A stretch of DNA of 64,000 nt, taken from positions 98,761-162,760 of the forward strand of contig CANNBP010000014.1 in the NCBI GenBank assembly GCA_947502885.1, in the 5' to 3' direction. Numbering within the stretch: the first letter of the stretch is position 1; each line of letters opens with the position of its first letter. The position numbers and the translations under genes are program-made. Positions 1 to 8,156 of the stretch are shown here, in pieces. Under the pieces are notes generated by a model. That model did no database searches. It was given only the letters and a program-made list of their open reading frames with translations, and was not told the origin of the DNA. The DNA is from an uncultured Aquimarina sp. Lineage in GTDB: Bacteria; Bacteroidota; Bacteroidia; Flavobacteriales; Flavobacteriaceae.

Positions 1-411
1 ATTGCAGCCTCTGGTACAACTCCCTATGTAGTTAAAACCCTTGAAAAGTGTAATGATAATGGTATCATTACGGGTTGTATAACCTGTAATGACGGAAGTC
101 CTTTGGCGCTAACTGCACAATTTCCGATAGTTGTTATCGTTGGACCAGAATTTGTAACTGGTAGCTCTCGTATGAAAGCAGGAACTGCACAAAAACTGGT
201 TCTTAATATGATCTCAACAGTTACAATGATTCAATTGGGAAAAGTAAAGGGGAACAAAATGGTAGATATGCAACTGAGTAACACCAAACTAGTTGGTAGG
301 GCAGTTCGAATGATAATGGAAGAGTTAAGCATTAACCAAGAAGAGGCAGAAAAGCTTTTAAAACAATACGGCAACGTAAGAAATGTGATCAACAACTATG
401 GAAACTCCTAA
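1..411 (+). CDS. murQ: N-acetylmuramic acid 6-phosphate etherase, C-terminal part
   Basis: MurQ cleaves the D-lactyl ether of N-acetylmuramate 6-phosphate, giving N-acetylglucosamine 6-phosphate during recycling of cell-wall sugars in the cytoplasm. The open frame is already running at base 1, so the 5' end lies outside the window and about 136 C-terminal residues are seen. They begin in the sugar-phosphate-binding (SIS) fold (IAASGTTPYV) and include the family signature GPEFVTGSSRMKAGTAQK, followed by the usual helical C-terminal domain. A TTG at 103 could be mistaken for a start but lies inside the SIS domain. The stop overlaps the next gene by 14 bases, so the two are translationally coupled. 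Confidence 0.93.
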   Translation: MAASGTTPYVVKTLEKCNDNGIITGCITCNDGSPLALTAQFPIVVIVGPEFVTGSSRMKAGTAQKLVLNMISTVTMIQLGKVKGNKMVDMQLSNTKLVGRAVRMIMEELSINQEEAEKLLKQYGNVRNVINNYGNS

Positions 412-646
412 AAGAACAAATAAAGAAATACTAGGTAAAGGAGTGCAACGTATGGCTATTGCACTCATTTTTATGTTTATCAGTCCCGTTGTTATACATT
501 CTTCTTTTAAAAATCAGGACCACCCATTATACTTACTTATATTAATTTTGGGTATTTTGGGAGCCATATTTGCCATTACGATGGCCTTTATTGGGATTAA
601 AACTATAATGGAATCTATGTTTGGTAAAAAAACTAAAAAAAACTGA
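398..646 (+). CDS. small membrane protein, DUF6095-like
   Basis: An 82-residue protein with a basic N-terminus, two hydrophobic segments (about residues 20-35 and 44-68) and a lysine-rich C-terminus, so probably a two-pass inner-membrane protein. It starts inside the end of murQ (14-base overlap) and shares its operon. I recognise it as resembling the flavobacterial DUF6095 family that follows murQ. That is recall of the context, not a search. No function is known; a link to cell-wall recycling is only suggested by position. Confidence 0.75.
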   Translation: METPKRTNKEILGKGVQRMAIALIFMFISPVVIHSSFKNQDHPLYLLILILGILGAIFAITMAFIGIKTIMESMFGKKTKKN

Positions 647-668
647 GTATACTTATAGTAAACTAAGG

Positions 669-1178
669 CTATATACCTTCTCTTTTATTTATTGGTGTTG
701 TTGGATTATAACCAAAACCTGGGATTTTGACATCCACTCCTAAACTACTAAGAATATATCCTATAGTAGCATAATGGTGAACCGTATGACTATTTGCATG
801 TGTAAGAATACTCTCCAAAGTGTAATTAACCGTAACCTTTCCTTTTCCCATATTATCTGTAACATGAATTAAGTAATCAGTATTTATATTACAATAAGAC
901 TGTAGGGTTTCCTGAAGTTTATAGATATGGTTTATAGCAGATTCCTTATTTGTTGATAAAACCTCATCACGTTTACGAGCAGTAAGATCAATATTATTCG
1001 AATCTAATCCTTTGATTATACAGTCAAAAAAATCAAGAGTGTGACGAATATGATCTCCAATACTAGAACAATAAGGTTCTACAGAGGTATTGCAATAAGT
1101 AGTCGAATCTATGGACTCAAGTAATGCAATGGCACTACTTAGATTATAATTTATGGAAGATATAATAAGTTGTTTCAT
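669..1178 (-). CDS. DinB-like four-helix protein
   Basis: A protein of about 169 residues counted from the internal Met at 1178 (MKQLIISSINYN). A start at 1202 would add eight residues and cannot be excluded. It has the DinB/YfiT pattern: a mostly helical chain with a His-rich motif GDHIRHTLDFF after the first helix and HANSHTVHHYATIGY near the C-terminus, spaced as the three-His metal site of this superfamily. Members bind a divalent metal, and some are thiol-dependent transferases. The substrate here is unknown. It is convergent with the murQ operon and has its own upstream gap. Confidence 0.75.
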   Translation of the reverse strand: MKQLIISSINYNLSSAIALLESIDSTTYCNTSVEPYCSSIGDHIRHTLDFFDCIIKGLDSNNIDLTARKRDEVLSTNKESAINHIYKLQETLQSYCNINTDYLIHVTDNMGKGKVTVNYTLESILTHANSHTVHHYATIGYILSSLGVDVKIPGFGYNPTTPINKREGI

Positions 1179-1202
1179 AAAATTTATAGACGTAAGATAC
1201 AT

Positions 1203-1707
1203 AATTAACTAACAAAAGTTAGTAGCTAAATCGCAAATATTTTTTTCAGATAGAGAAAATAATAATTCAAATAATACGTTTTACACATAGTCATCAAATT
1301 AAACTTTAAACTTCATATCTATTATTAAACTTCTACTCAGTCTTTTATCAAAACGTTTAAGTTCAATAATTATTCATTTTAAAGTAACAAAACTTCGCAT
1401 AACAAACTTTTACCTTTATTAATTAAATAGGTTTACCGTAATTATCTTACTGTAAATACGACATCATTATTGTTTATTATAAATTAGCTATTGTCTTAAA
1501 AAAGAGACATTAAAAAACAGTATGCAAATAACTGAAGATCGCTATCTACCTCTTAATAAAATAAGTAGGATATTGATCACTATTTTTAGGGTTTACCCGT
1601 AAAAAACCAAGATAAAGTGCGCATTTCATCGATTAATGACATTTTTGTTTGGAAGTTACCCATAAAATATTGTATTATTGTTTTGTTATCTAAAAGCCCC
1701 ATAAAGA
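1203..1707. other. intergenic region, no gene seen
   Basis: About 500 bases of AT-rich sequence between two divergently transcribed genes. I find no convincing coding frame or RNA fold. A 26-codon frame starting near 1521 lacks coding features and was not called. The last 60 bases hold a candidate promoter, listed separately. Confidence 0.6.
1648..1680 (+). promoter_or_regulatory. candidate Bacteroidota promoter for the coiled-coil protein gene
   Basis: TTTG at 1648-1651 is followed after 21 bases by TATTATTG at 1673-1680, close to the -33 TTTG / -7 TAnnTTTG consensus of Bacteroidota primary sigma factors. The -7 box differs from consensus at one position. The start codon is at 1708, giving a leader of roughly 20 bases. 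Confidence 0.4.
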
Positions 1708-2511
1708 ATGAAGAAGATTGTAATCCTCATAGTTTTTCTATGTTCTATTCCTGAAATTAATGCACAGGATCTTTACACAGACGCTCTAACTGCTGCAAGT
1801 TATGCGTACTCTCATAGTAAAAAAGCGCACGGCGCGAATAATGTGTATCATACACAAGAATATGCTGATAAAGCAATAGAAGCTTTTCAAAAAGCAGAAG
1901 ACCTTTCTGATGAATGTAATTGTAAAGATGCCAATGAAACGGCATATCAAGCAAGAGTTGACATGGAAAGTTCATTAGAGCAAGATACATTTGAACGCAG
2001 TAGATTTTTTGCAAAACGAGCTAAAGAATTAGGTTCTAAACTACTAGAACAATTAACTACATGTCAAGCAACAGCAGGCACATATTCTGAGACTGCAGAA
2101 GAAAGTGATTTAGCCGAAGCTACAGACGAAGTGACAAACAAACAAAAGGAGCTAGAAGAGAAACGACGTCAATTAGAAATCGAACAACAAAAATTAGAGC
2201 AACAAATCGCAGAACAAAATAAGAGAAAAGCTGAATTCGAAGCTAAAAGAGCTGCAGAATTGAAGCAACAATCTGTTGTAAAGTTAAAAGCAGAACAAGC
2301 ACTTCAAAAGTTACAAACAGCTTTACAAGAATTAAGCGTTGTTCTTAACGATAAACCAGGATTTGAGTCTGCGGCTGATTATGTACGTAGTGAAAATGAG
2401 TTAAAAAACGAATCCTTAGATGATACTAAAAACTTTTATGTAAACAGAGCAAAAGAGCTTACACAAACAGCAATGCAGCAGTTTGCTAGTTTTAACGCTA
2501 TAGAAAACTAA
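1708..2511 (+). CDS. secreted coiled-coil protein of unknown function
   Basis: A 267-residue protein with a clear signal peptide (residues 1-19, cleavage after EINA), so exported to the periplasm or outer membrane. Residues 20-115 are helical and Ala/Tyr-rich with a Cys pair (ECNC), a repeat-like pattern around residues bearing paired aromatic and Lys positions. Residues 135-210 form a long charged coiled coil rich in Glu, Lys and Gln. A short helical tail follows. No enzymatic motif is visible. The gene stands alone between a candidate promoter and a strong terminator, so it is probably monocistronic. Function unknown; a structural or scaffold role is only a guess. Confidence 0.8.
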   Translation: MKKIVILIVFLCSIPEINAQDLYTDALTAASYAYSHSKKAHGANNVYHTQEYADKAIEAFQKAEDLSDECNCKDANETAYQARVDMESSLEQDTFERSRFFAKRAKELGSKLLEQLTTCQATAGTYSETAEESDLAEATDEVTNKQKELEEKRRQLEIEQQKLEQQIAEQNKRKAEFEAKRAAELKQQSVVKLKAEQALQKLQTALQELSVVLNDKPGFESAADYVRSENELKNESLDDTKNFYVNRAKELTQTAMQQFASFNAIEN

Positions 2512-2571
2512 TACTATATAATGGTTCAATCGATCAATTTTATTTTGTAGCCCCAAAATAAAATTTTTAAG

Positions 2572-2599
2572 ACAACACCTCTTTTATAAGAGGTGTTGT
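2572..2599 (+). terminator. strong hairpin terminator
   Basis: A perfect 12-bp stem (acaacacctctt paired with aagaggtgttgt) with a 4-base loop sits 60 bases after the coiled-coil gene. The downstream T-run is weak, but the stem is stable enough to insulate the convergent gene. Confidence 0.75.
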
Positions 2600-2709
2600 T
2601 GGTTTATAGACCTATCTCTTAAAATATAGAATAGTTAACAAATAATTCTATTGAGATGAAAATTGTTTTTTTTACCAAAATTTACAAACCATTGAATTAA
2701 ACATTTCAA

Positions 2710-3717
2710 TTAATACAATTCATTTATTTCTTTAACTTTGGCCCAAGTACCTGTATCTTTAGACTCTTCTGAAGCCAAACCTATTAAATGTAGGTTAGCA
2801 ACTGTGGTAGCATTTGCAAAACTAGGCTCTCCACTCTCTATGGCATTTAAATAAGACGTTATCGACTCATGCATTCCTGGCCAATCTGCATATGGTTGTA
2901 TAGCTGGTAAATGGTTAATGTCCCATCTTTTAGAACTTTTAGTCCTTAGTTTCAATTCTCCAGTAAGTACATCTATTAAAATATTTCCATCATCTCCAAC
3001 CACCTCTATATTAATAGTTAACTCTTCTGCACTATCAATATTAACCCTAAGTTCTCCCCAAATCCCATCATAGTCATAAAAACCTGTACTTTGGCTTTGC
3101 CTACGTCCTTTTGTTCCATAACCATCCATTATCAAAACACGTTTGGGGCTCGAATCTAATAAAACATTTAAAACATGGGTATACCAAACGGATAACCTAC
3201 CTATATTATTAATATCTTGATTTGGATCTGGTCCCCAATTAGACTGCAACTTAATACTTGCAATTTGTATATTACCAATGCTTTTTTCTTTGATCAACTC
3301 AGATGCTTTTACAATAGCCGGCACAAGAGCTAACTCAAGATCTGCATGTGTAATTTGTTTTGCATCTAAGAGTTTTTTAATAATTTGAGGGACTAATTCT
3401 CTTGTATGGGCTATTGGTGGTTCATAAAACACATGTTTACCCGAGTTTAATGCAGCAGTAATCGCTTTAGAATGCACAGCATCTGGAACAGCAATCATAA
3501 CCGCTTCTATTTCTGAAGACTTTAATAAATCATCATATCCTTTATAAACATCAACAGTATTTCCAAAATCTTGTTTAATCAAGCGTATTGTTGTTTCGCT
3601 TCTTGCAGAAAACGCTACAATTTCTGCTCTTCCATCCCGTTTTAAACCAGGAAGATAAGCATCCTTAACCCATGCACCATAACCAATAATACCTATTTTA
3701 ATCTTATTCATTTCCAA
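2710..3717 (-). CDS. Gfo/Idh/MocA-family oxidoreductase, atypical active site
   Basis: A cytoplasmic NAD(P)-dependent oxidoreductase-like protein of 335 residues. The N-terminal Rossmann fold has GIIGYGAW at residues 9-16, and the second domain is the alpha/beta fold of this family. The usual EKP motif that supplies the catalytic Lys reads EPP (in VFYEPPIAHT), and the HxxD catalytic pair reads HVLN. So the chain has the fold but lacks two residues typical of active sugar dehydrogenases. It may be a divergent enzyme or a non-catalytic binder. Met3 is an equally good start. No neighbour suggests a substrate. Confidence 0.8.
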   Translation of the reverse strand: MEMNKIKIGIIGYGAWVKDAYLPGLKRDGRAEIVAFSARSETTIRLIKQDFGNTVDVYKGYDDLLKSSEIEAVMIAVPDAVHSKAITAALNSGKHVFYEPPIAHTRELVPQIIKKLLDAKQITHADLELALVPAIVKASELIKEKSIGNIQIASIKLQSNWGPDPNQDINNIGRLSVWYTHVLNVLLDSSPKRVLIMDGYGTKGRRQSQSTGFYDYDGIWGELRVNIDSAEELTINIEVVGDDGNILIDVLTGELKLRTKSSKRWDINHLPAIQPYADWPGMHESITSYLNAIESGEPSFANATTVANLHLIGLASEESKDTGTWAKVKEINELY

Positions 3718-3868
3718 TACTTTAAAAATATTTCAGACTGTATAAAAAAAGCCTGAACCTCTAAACGGCATCATTAATTACCTTTTTTTATAATCTATAA
3801 ATTAATCAAACTAAAATATTACTTTTTTTAAAACCTTAGTCAAAATAAACTTTCTTACTCCAAGCAAC

Positions 3869-4342
3869 CTACTTCATTTTTATAATTGGCTTATGATCAA
3901 TCTTAAAATTACAAGAATTTGCAATAAAACACATTTTATTTGCTTCATGATGAAGTTCTATGGCTTTATTTTTAAGATCTTCATTTTCTATGGTTATTAC
4001 AGGGTTCAAAGTTACTTCAACAAACCTTCCTGAACCATTTTTACCTTCTTCCATAATACCTGTAGCGCTATCAACATAACTAGTAACCACAATTTTGTTC
4101 ATTGAACATAAATGTAGATACCAAAGCATATGACAAGCTGATAAAGAAGAAACAAATAAATCCTCTGGATTATATCGTTTTTTATCGCCTAAAAAAGATG
4201 GATCTGATGACCCCTTGATTTCCTCATACTTTTCAGAACCACCAATCTTGTGATTTCTATTATAAGATTTATAATTTAGCGTACCGTCTCCTTCATTTCC
4301 AGTCCACTCTACTTTTATTTCATAATTATGAAATTTAGTCAT
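3869..4342 (-). CDS. OsmC-family peroxiredoxin-like protein
   Basis: A 157-residue OsmC/Ohr-fold protein. Family members reduce organic hydroperoxides with two conserved cysteines. Here these are Cys70 in SSLSACHMLWYL and Cys138 in NKMCFIANS, both in the expected helical contexts. The sequence RYNPEDLFVSSLSACH is typical of the OsmC rather than the Ohr branch. The gene lies 10 bases downstream of a MarR-type regulator on the same strand, so the two are one transcript. Regulation of a peroxide-protection gene by a MarR repressor is a familiar arrangement. The actual inducer is not visible. Confidence 0.88.
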   Translation of the reverse strand: MTKFHNYEIKVEWTGNEGDGTLNYKSYNRNHKIGGSEKYEEIKGSSDPSFLGDKKRYNPEDLFVSSLSACHMLWYLHLCSMNKIVVTSYVDSATGIMEEGKNGSGRFVEVTLNPVITIENEDLKNKAIELHHEANKMCFIANSCNFKIDHKPIIKMK

Positions 4343-4352
4343 AATACCAATT

Positions 4353-4829
4353 TTATAGTTTTGTTAATATTCTATCTCCAAATGACAACTTATTCAACTC
4401 ATCCTCCATAATATCTAAATGCTTTAGTATTTCTTTTTGATTATGAAGCAACTCTGCTATTACTTCTTCACCATAATTCCATATTTTTTCTATCTCGGGT
4501 AAAATATCCTCAGACTTTTGAGTTAAATTAAACACTGTTTTTCTCAAATCATTTGGATCTTTAGAACTTATCAAATATCCTCTTTTTATCATTCTATTGG
4601 TCATTGTATTTACAGATTGATGAGTAAATCCCAAACTTCGAGCAATATCTACTGTAGAAATGATATTATTTCCTTTTACTAAGGTTAAAACTAAATACCA
4701 ATTTGGCTCAATATCGATCCCCAATTGTTTATACATATCTCTTGCGCTATACGACATCTTATCCGCCACTCGTTTTAATCTTGTACCCAAAGTTCTTAAA
4801 CCCAAATCTTTAACTAAGTCATTACTCAT
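4353..4829 (-). CDS. MarR-family transcriptional regulator
   Basis: A 158-residue winged-helix regulator: a helical dimerisation part, a recognition helix around FTHQSVNTMTNRMIKRGYL, a wing with SSKDPNDLRKTVF containing the conserved DxR-type wing motif, and C-terminal helices. It contains no cysteine, so it cannot sense oxidants by the OhrR cysteine mechanism; a small ligand is more likely. A perfect palindrome lies 9 bases upstream and overlaps the promoter, which strongly suggests autorepression together with the downstream osmC-like gene. Confidence 0.88.
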   Translation of the reverse strand: MSNDLVKDLGLRTLGTRLKRVADKMSYSARDMYKQLGIDIEPNWYLVLTLVKGNNIISTVDIARSLGFTHQSVNTMTNRMIKRGYLISSKDPNDLRKTVFNLTQKSEDILPEIEKIWNYGEEVIAELLHNQKEILKHLDIMEDELNKLSFGDRILTKL

Positions 4830-4833
4830 GTGG

Positions 4834-4875
4834 CAAATATATTAAATTACGCAGTTAACTGCGTAATTTAATATA
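4834..4875 (-). promoter_or_regulatory. 38-bp perfect palindromic operator overlapping the MarR promoter
   Basis: Bases 4838-4875 form a perfect 38-bp palindrome centred on GCAGTTAACTGC and flanked by AT-rich arms. On the minus strand its edge overlaps TATATTTG (4841-4834), an exact match to the Bacteroidota -7 box. Only four bases separate that box from the ATG at 4829, so the mRNA would be leaderless. Position and symmetry fit binding by the MarR dimer. The palindrome might also help terminate the upstream methyltransferase transcript. Confidence 0.8.
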
Positions 4876-4885
4876 AAAACTATTG

Positions 4886-5656
4886 TCAATTTTTATTTCC
4901 TACCAAATAAAGGATTACACCAGGCCCCGATTTTAATCGATTGACCTCCCAATTAAATTCATTTTTATTGTCCAATTTTTCTATAAGACTTTTCATTTCT
5001 TTTACCGAATATGTTCTTAAACAAGAAATTATACCATCCCACAATACAAAAAGCGGAACCACAGGTACTAAGTATGTAAAAAAGATTCGTCCAAATTTAA
5101 ATGGTCTAATAAATGGGGTAGTAAGAAAAATACTTAACGGTGAGAAGACCATTGCCAATATACTCAAAACACTTCTTTCTTGTGCTTCAAAAATACATAT
5201 TGAACTTTTGGCATCAATTGCATTTTGCAAAATACGCTGCGCATCAATTGGTTTAAAATGATGTAATGATAAAAACTGTGTTCTTAAGCCTTTTAATTCT
5301 TTTGGAACATTTCTTGCATCTACTGATGTGTCTATAAATGTAATATTGGTTGTCTGCTCTTTTATAAATTTAAATGCTATAAGATTTGGGTAATAATCAG
5401 TTAATACGACTTTAAGCTCGGGAAAACTCTTTATCAACTCAGAATTTAACCACAACCAACCACCGCCCCCGCCCGATCCAAGGTCAATTATTTGATTTTG
5501 TTTACTTTTTTGTAGAGTTTTTTCAAGAATAGGAATTATTGGTTTATACATTTTGGTTTTATTCGACATAAATCGCAAAAAATCTGTTCCATAATTTCTT
5601 AAAAAATCCGGAAACCAATTTTGATCCTCAAATTCAAACAAATGTATTCTTCCCAT
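4886..5656 (-). CDS. class I SAM-dependent methyltransferase-like protein
   Basis: A 256-residue protein with a SAM-binding motif I around residues 55-65 (QIIDLGSGGGGGWLW), an acidic residue after strand 2 (VVLTDYYPN), and a motif near FLSLHHFKP where product-binding loops usually lie. The C-terminal third has two hydrophobic stretches (about residues 160-210), suggesting membrane association, which is unusual for small soluble methyltransferases. Substrate unknown. It is upstream of the MarR gene on the same strand, separated by the operator palindrome, so co-transcription is uncertain. Confidence 0.7.
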   Translation of the reverse strand: MGRIHLFEFEDQNWFPDFLRNYGTDFLRFMSNKTKMYKPIIPILEKTLQKSKQNQIIDLGSGGGGGWLWLNSELIKSFPELKVVLTDYYPNLIAFKFIKEQTTNITFIDTSVDARNVPKELKGLRTQFLSLHHFKPIDAQRILQNAIDAKSSICIFEAQERSVLSILAMVFSPLSIFLTTPFIRPFKFGRIFFTYLVPVVPLFVLWDGIISCLRTYSVKEMKSLIEKLDNKNEFNWEVNRLKSGPGVILYLVGNKN

Positions 5657-5748
5657 TATTATTATAAATAAAGAAGCATCGGTAGTTCACATAAAAATAC
5701 GCTTAGTCTATATTAAATACTATGTTCTAGTATATCGATTATAGCTAT

Positions 5749-6042
5749 TTACTTATCATCCAAGTTACCAACCTCTTCTTTACCCACTCCTTCGGGGATA
5801 TTAGTATCTGTTTTGGTTGTTTCTTCATCTTCAAAACTCTCCATAGTATCGGCCAACCTCTTACTAATCTTTACTAAGTAAATGGTTTCTTCTGTCCTTA
5901 CTTCAACAGCTTCAATAGCTTCATTATGTTGGTTTCTAAAAGTAATAATATCACGATCTGCATAACCATCTGGAAATTTCTCTACCAAAAGGTTTAAAAT
6001 GTTCTTATTTAGTTTCTTATAATCAACAATTACTCTTTTCAT
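5749..6042 (-). CDS. small acidic conserved-type protein, unknown function
   Basis: A 97-residue cytoplasmic protein. Residues 1-65 look folded (basic start MKRVIVDYKKLN, then mixed strand and helix, with KFPDGYADRDIITF). The last 30 residues are a Glu/Asp/Thr-rich, probably disordered tail. I recall similar small proteins in other Flavobacteriaceae but cannot name a family. No signal peptide or membrane segment. It has its own promoter region and a long gap upstream. Confidence 0.65.
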   Translation of the reverse strand: MKRVIVDYKKLNKNILNLLVEKFPDGYADRDIITFRNQHNEAIEAVEVRTEETIYLVKISKRLADTMESFEDEETTKTDTNIPEGVGKEEVGNLDDK

Positions 6043-6593
6043 AGGTTTGTAGGTTTAAGTTAGTACATATATAAGTAAATTGTAATAGTATAAATATGAT
6101 TATAATGTTGCATCCACCCTTAAAGGATCATCTGCAACCTTTACAAAGTAATATTTAATAGAGCATGCCAATAGAATAAACTATGGATCATAATGAAGTT
6201 AGATATCCAACAAATACAGAAAGAGATAGCCGCCTAAACTAAAGAACAACTCAGACCATAAAACCTCTTTTTATTTTTCAATTTATTAAAAGCAACAATA
6301 CTTTTAAATCAACTGAATATCAACCTATCAGAAAGATCGTATACTATATTCTAGATTTTATTTTACTGGTATTAAGTTCGGTTTTTAAAATGTAAGATAC
6401 AAATATATTTTACTCGACTTTACATTTTAAATTAAATATATATTAATCAAAATAAAAGAGTTATCTCTTGATTATATGTATGTTAAAACTAGAAACTTTT
6501 ATCACATATTCGACTATTGTCAAAACTTTTTTAGACATTTATATACATTTTACATTTATAACAATTCAATTTAAGAGGGATAAATACTGCTAT
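6043..6593. other. intergenic region, nothing recognised
   Basis: About 550 bases between divergent genes. An in-frame ATG at 6468 would extend the BCCT gene by 42 residues, but the added stretch has no transporter features. No RNA or repeat seen. Confidence 0.5.
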
Positions 6594-8117
6594 ATGAAAT
6601 TCAATTTCAAAAAAAACAACTTGCTCTATATCTCTTTAGGAATTCTAATTTTCTTTTCTTTTTTTCTTTATTTTTTCACCTTAGAAACTTATAATGAGAT
6701 AGAAACAATATCTATTTACATACGCCAGCGATTTGGGAGTTTTTATCTATGGCTAGGATTAACATGCGTATTACTTCTAGTTGCTCTGGCCTTTTCTTCT
6801 TGGGGTAAAAAACGATTAGGCAAAGCAATAGATAAACCACAATTTTCTCGATTGGCATGGGTGTCTATGCTTTATAGTGCCGGAATGGGAGCTGGAATAT
6901 TATTACGTGCTGTACAAGAGCCCGTTTTTATGAAATATAACCCTCCTATCTCAAATGAGGTAAGCCCAAAAACTATAGCATTAGAATACACATTTTATCA
7001 ATGGGGTTTTACAGCTTGGGCATTCTATGCGATTTTTGCCATTGTTATAGGATATTATATGTTTGTTCACTCAAAAAAAGTATTATCCAGTAGTGCTTTT
7101 TCTTCTATAGAAAACTTTACCTCTTCAAAAAAGAATCAAACTTTCATTTTCGGAAGTATTGATATTCTTGCAATTCTCACCACCGTTTTTGGATTAGTAG
7201 CGGCTATTGGCTTAGGTACAACTCAAATAAAGGGTGGGTTACATCATCTTTTTAGTCATGATTTTGGGGTTATAGGAGTAATCTCTATACTCTTACTCAT
7301 TTCTGTGTTAGCATTTATATCTGTTTTTAGAGGAGTAAATAAAGGGATCAAAGTTATTTCTACTTGGAATATTTATATCACAATTGGTCTTTTACTTTTT
7401 GTGTTCTTACAAGGCGATATATTATCTATTTTAATACGGTTTATTACATCGTTTTATCATTATATATTAGATTTTATTCCGCTTAGTCTTGCTATTGGTG
7501 CATATAATCCAGGGGAAGCTTTTTTAACAGACTGGACATACTATTATTGGGCATTCTGGTTAGCTTGGGCTCCATTTACAGGTATTTTTATTGCACGAAT
7601 TTCAAAAGGACGTACTATACGAGAAATTATACTTGGGGTACTTCTTATTCCATCACTAGGCACTTTTTTTTGGTTTACAACTTTTGGAGAGTCTGCTTTC
7701 CAAATAATTGAAAACATCGGAATGTACCAAGGGCAATTTGATAATGTGTTTAGTTCTATTTTTATATTTTTTGAAAACTACCCTTTGCAAAGTTTTATAA
7801 ACTCACTTACTATTCTATTACTAATTAGTTTTTTAGTTACCTCTTTGGATTCTGCTATTTTTGTACTGAGTATGTTTACAGACAATGGCAAACAAACTCC
7901 ATCTAAAAAGCATCGATTTTTGTGGAGCATTGTTTTGACTATATTTTCTATTGGTATCATCTTATTAGGGAATGCTAAAACTGAAATAAATGTTCTTATA
8001 GCAATGCAAAAACTTCTTATTATTACTTCGTTACCTTTTTCTTTGCTTATGGTTTTTATGATTCTACTATTCATTAGGGATTTTAGAATAAAACAAGAAA
8101 TTAGTAACTCCAAATAA
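6594..8117 (+). CDS. BCCT-family betaine/choline/carnitine transporter
   Basis: An inner-membrane secondary transporter of about 507 residues with roughly twelve hydrophobic segments. BCCT landmarks are visible. GMGAGILLRAVQEPV replaces the usual Gly-rich helix-3 motif with its EP pair. DWTYYYWAFWLAWAPFTGIF is the tryptophan-rich signature, and FIARISKGRTIREI is the conserved loop after it. Such carriers take up osmoprotectants such as glycine betaine, driven by Na+ or H+. I chose the ATG at 6594 (MKFNFKKNN), because it gives the standard basic N-terminus directly before the first membrane helix. A penicillin-binding protein gene begins about 40 bases downstream on the same strand. Confidence 0.88.
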   Translation: MKFNFKKNNLLYISLGILIFFSFFLYFFTLETYNEIETISIYIRQRFGSFYLWLGLTCVLLLVALAFSSWGKKRLGKAIDKPQFSRLAWVSMLYSAGMGAGILLRAVQEPVFMKYNPPISNEVSPKTIALEYTFYQWGFTAWAFYAIFAIVIGYYMFVHSKKVLSSSAFSSIENFTSSKKNQTFIFGSIDILAILTTVFGLVAAIGLGTTQIKGGLHHLFSHDFGVIGVISILLLISVLAFISVFRGVNKGIKVISTWNIYITIGLLLFVFLQGDILSILIRFITSFYHYILDFIPLSLAIGAYNPGEAFLTDWTYYYWAFWLAWAPFTGIFIARISKGRTIREIILGVLLIPSLGTFFWFTTFGESAFQIIENIGMYQGQFDNVFSSIFIFFENYPLQSFINSLTILLLISFLVTSLDSAIFVLSMFTDNGKQTPSKKHRFLWSIVLTIFSIGIILLGNAKTEINVLIAMQKLLIITSLPFSLLMVFMILLFIRDFRIKQEISNSK

Positions 8118-8156
8118 TATTACATTTTCGACGTTATGTATGTCGATGTTACATTT

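Noticed and set aside
103..411. A separate gene starting at a TTG at 103
   Set aside because: The frame is open back to base 1 and encodes upstream MurQ residues, so it is the tail of one longer gene.
1521..1601. Small 26-codon frame before the coiled-coil gene
   Set aside because: No ribosome site, no family match, and composition equals the surrounding AT-rich DNA.
6468..6593. Upstream extension of the BCCT transporter
   Set aside because: The 42 added residues are not conserved-looking and the ATG at 6594 gives the normal N-terminus.
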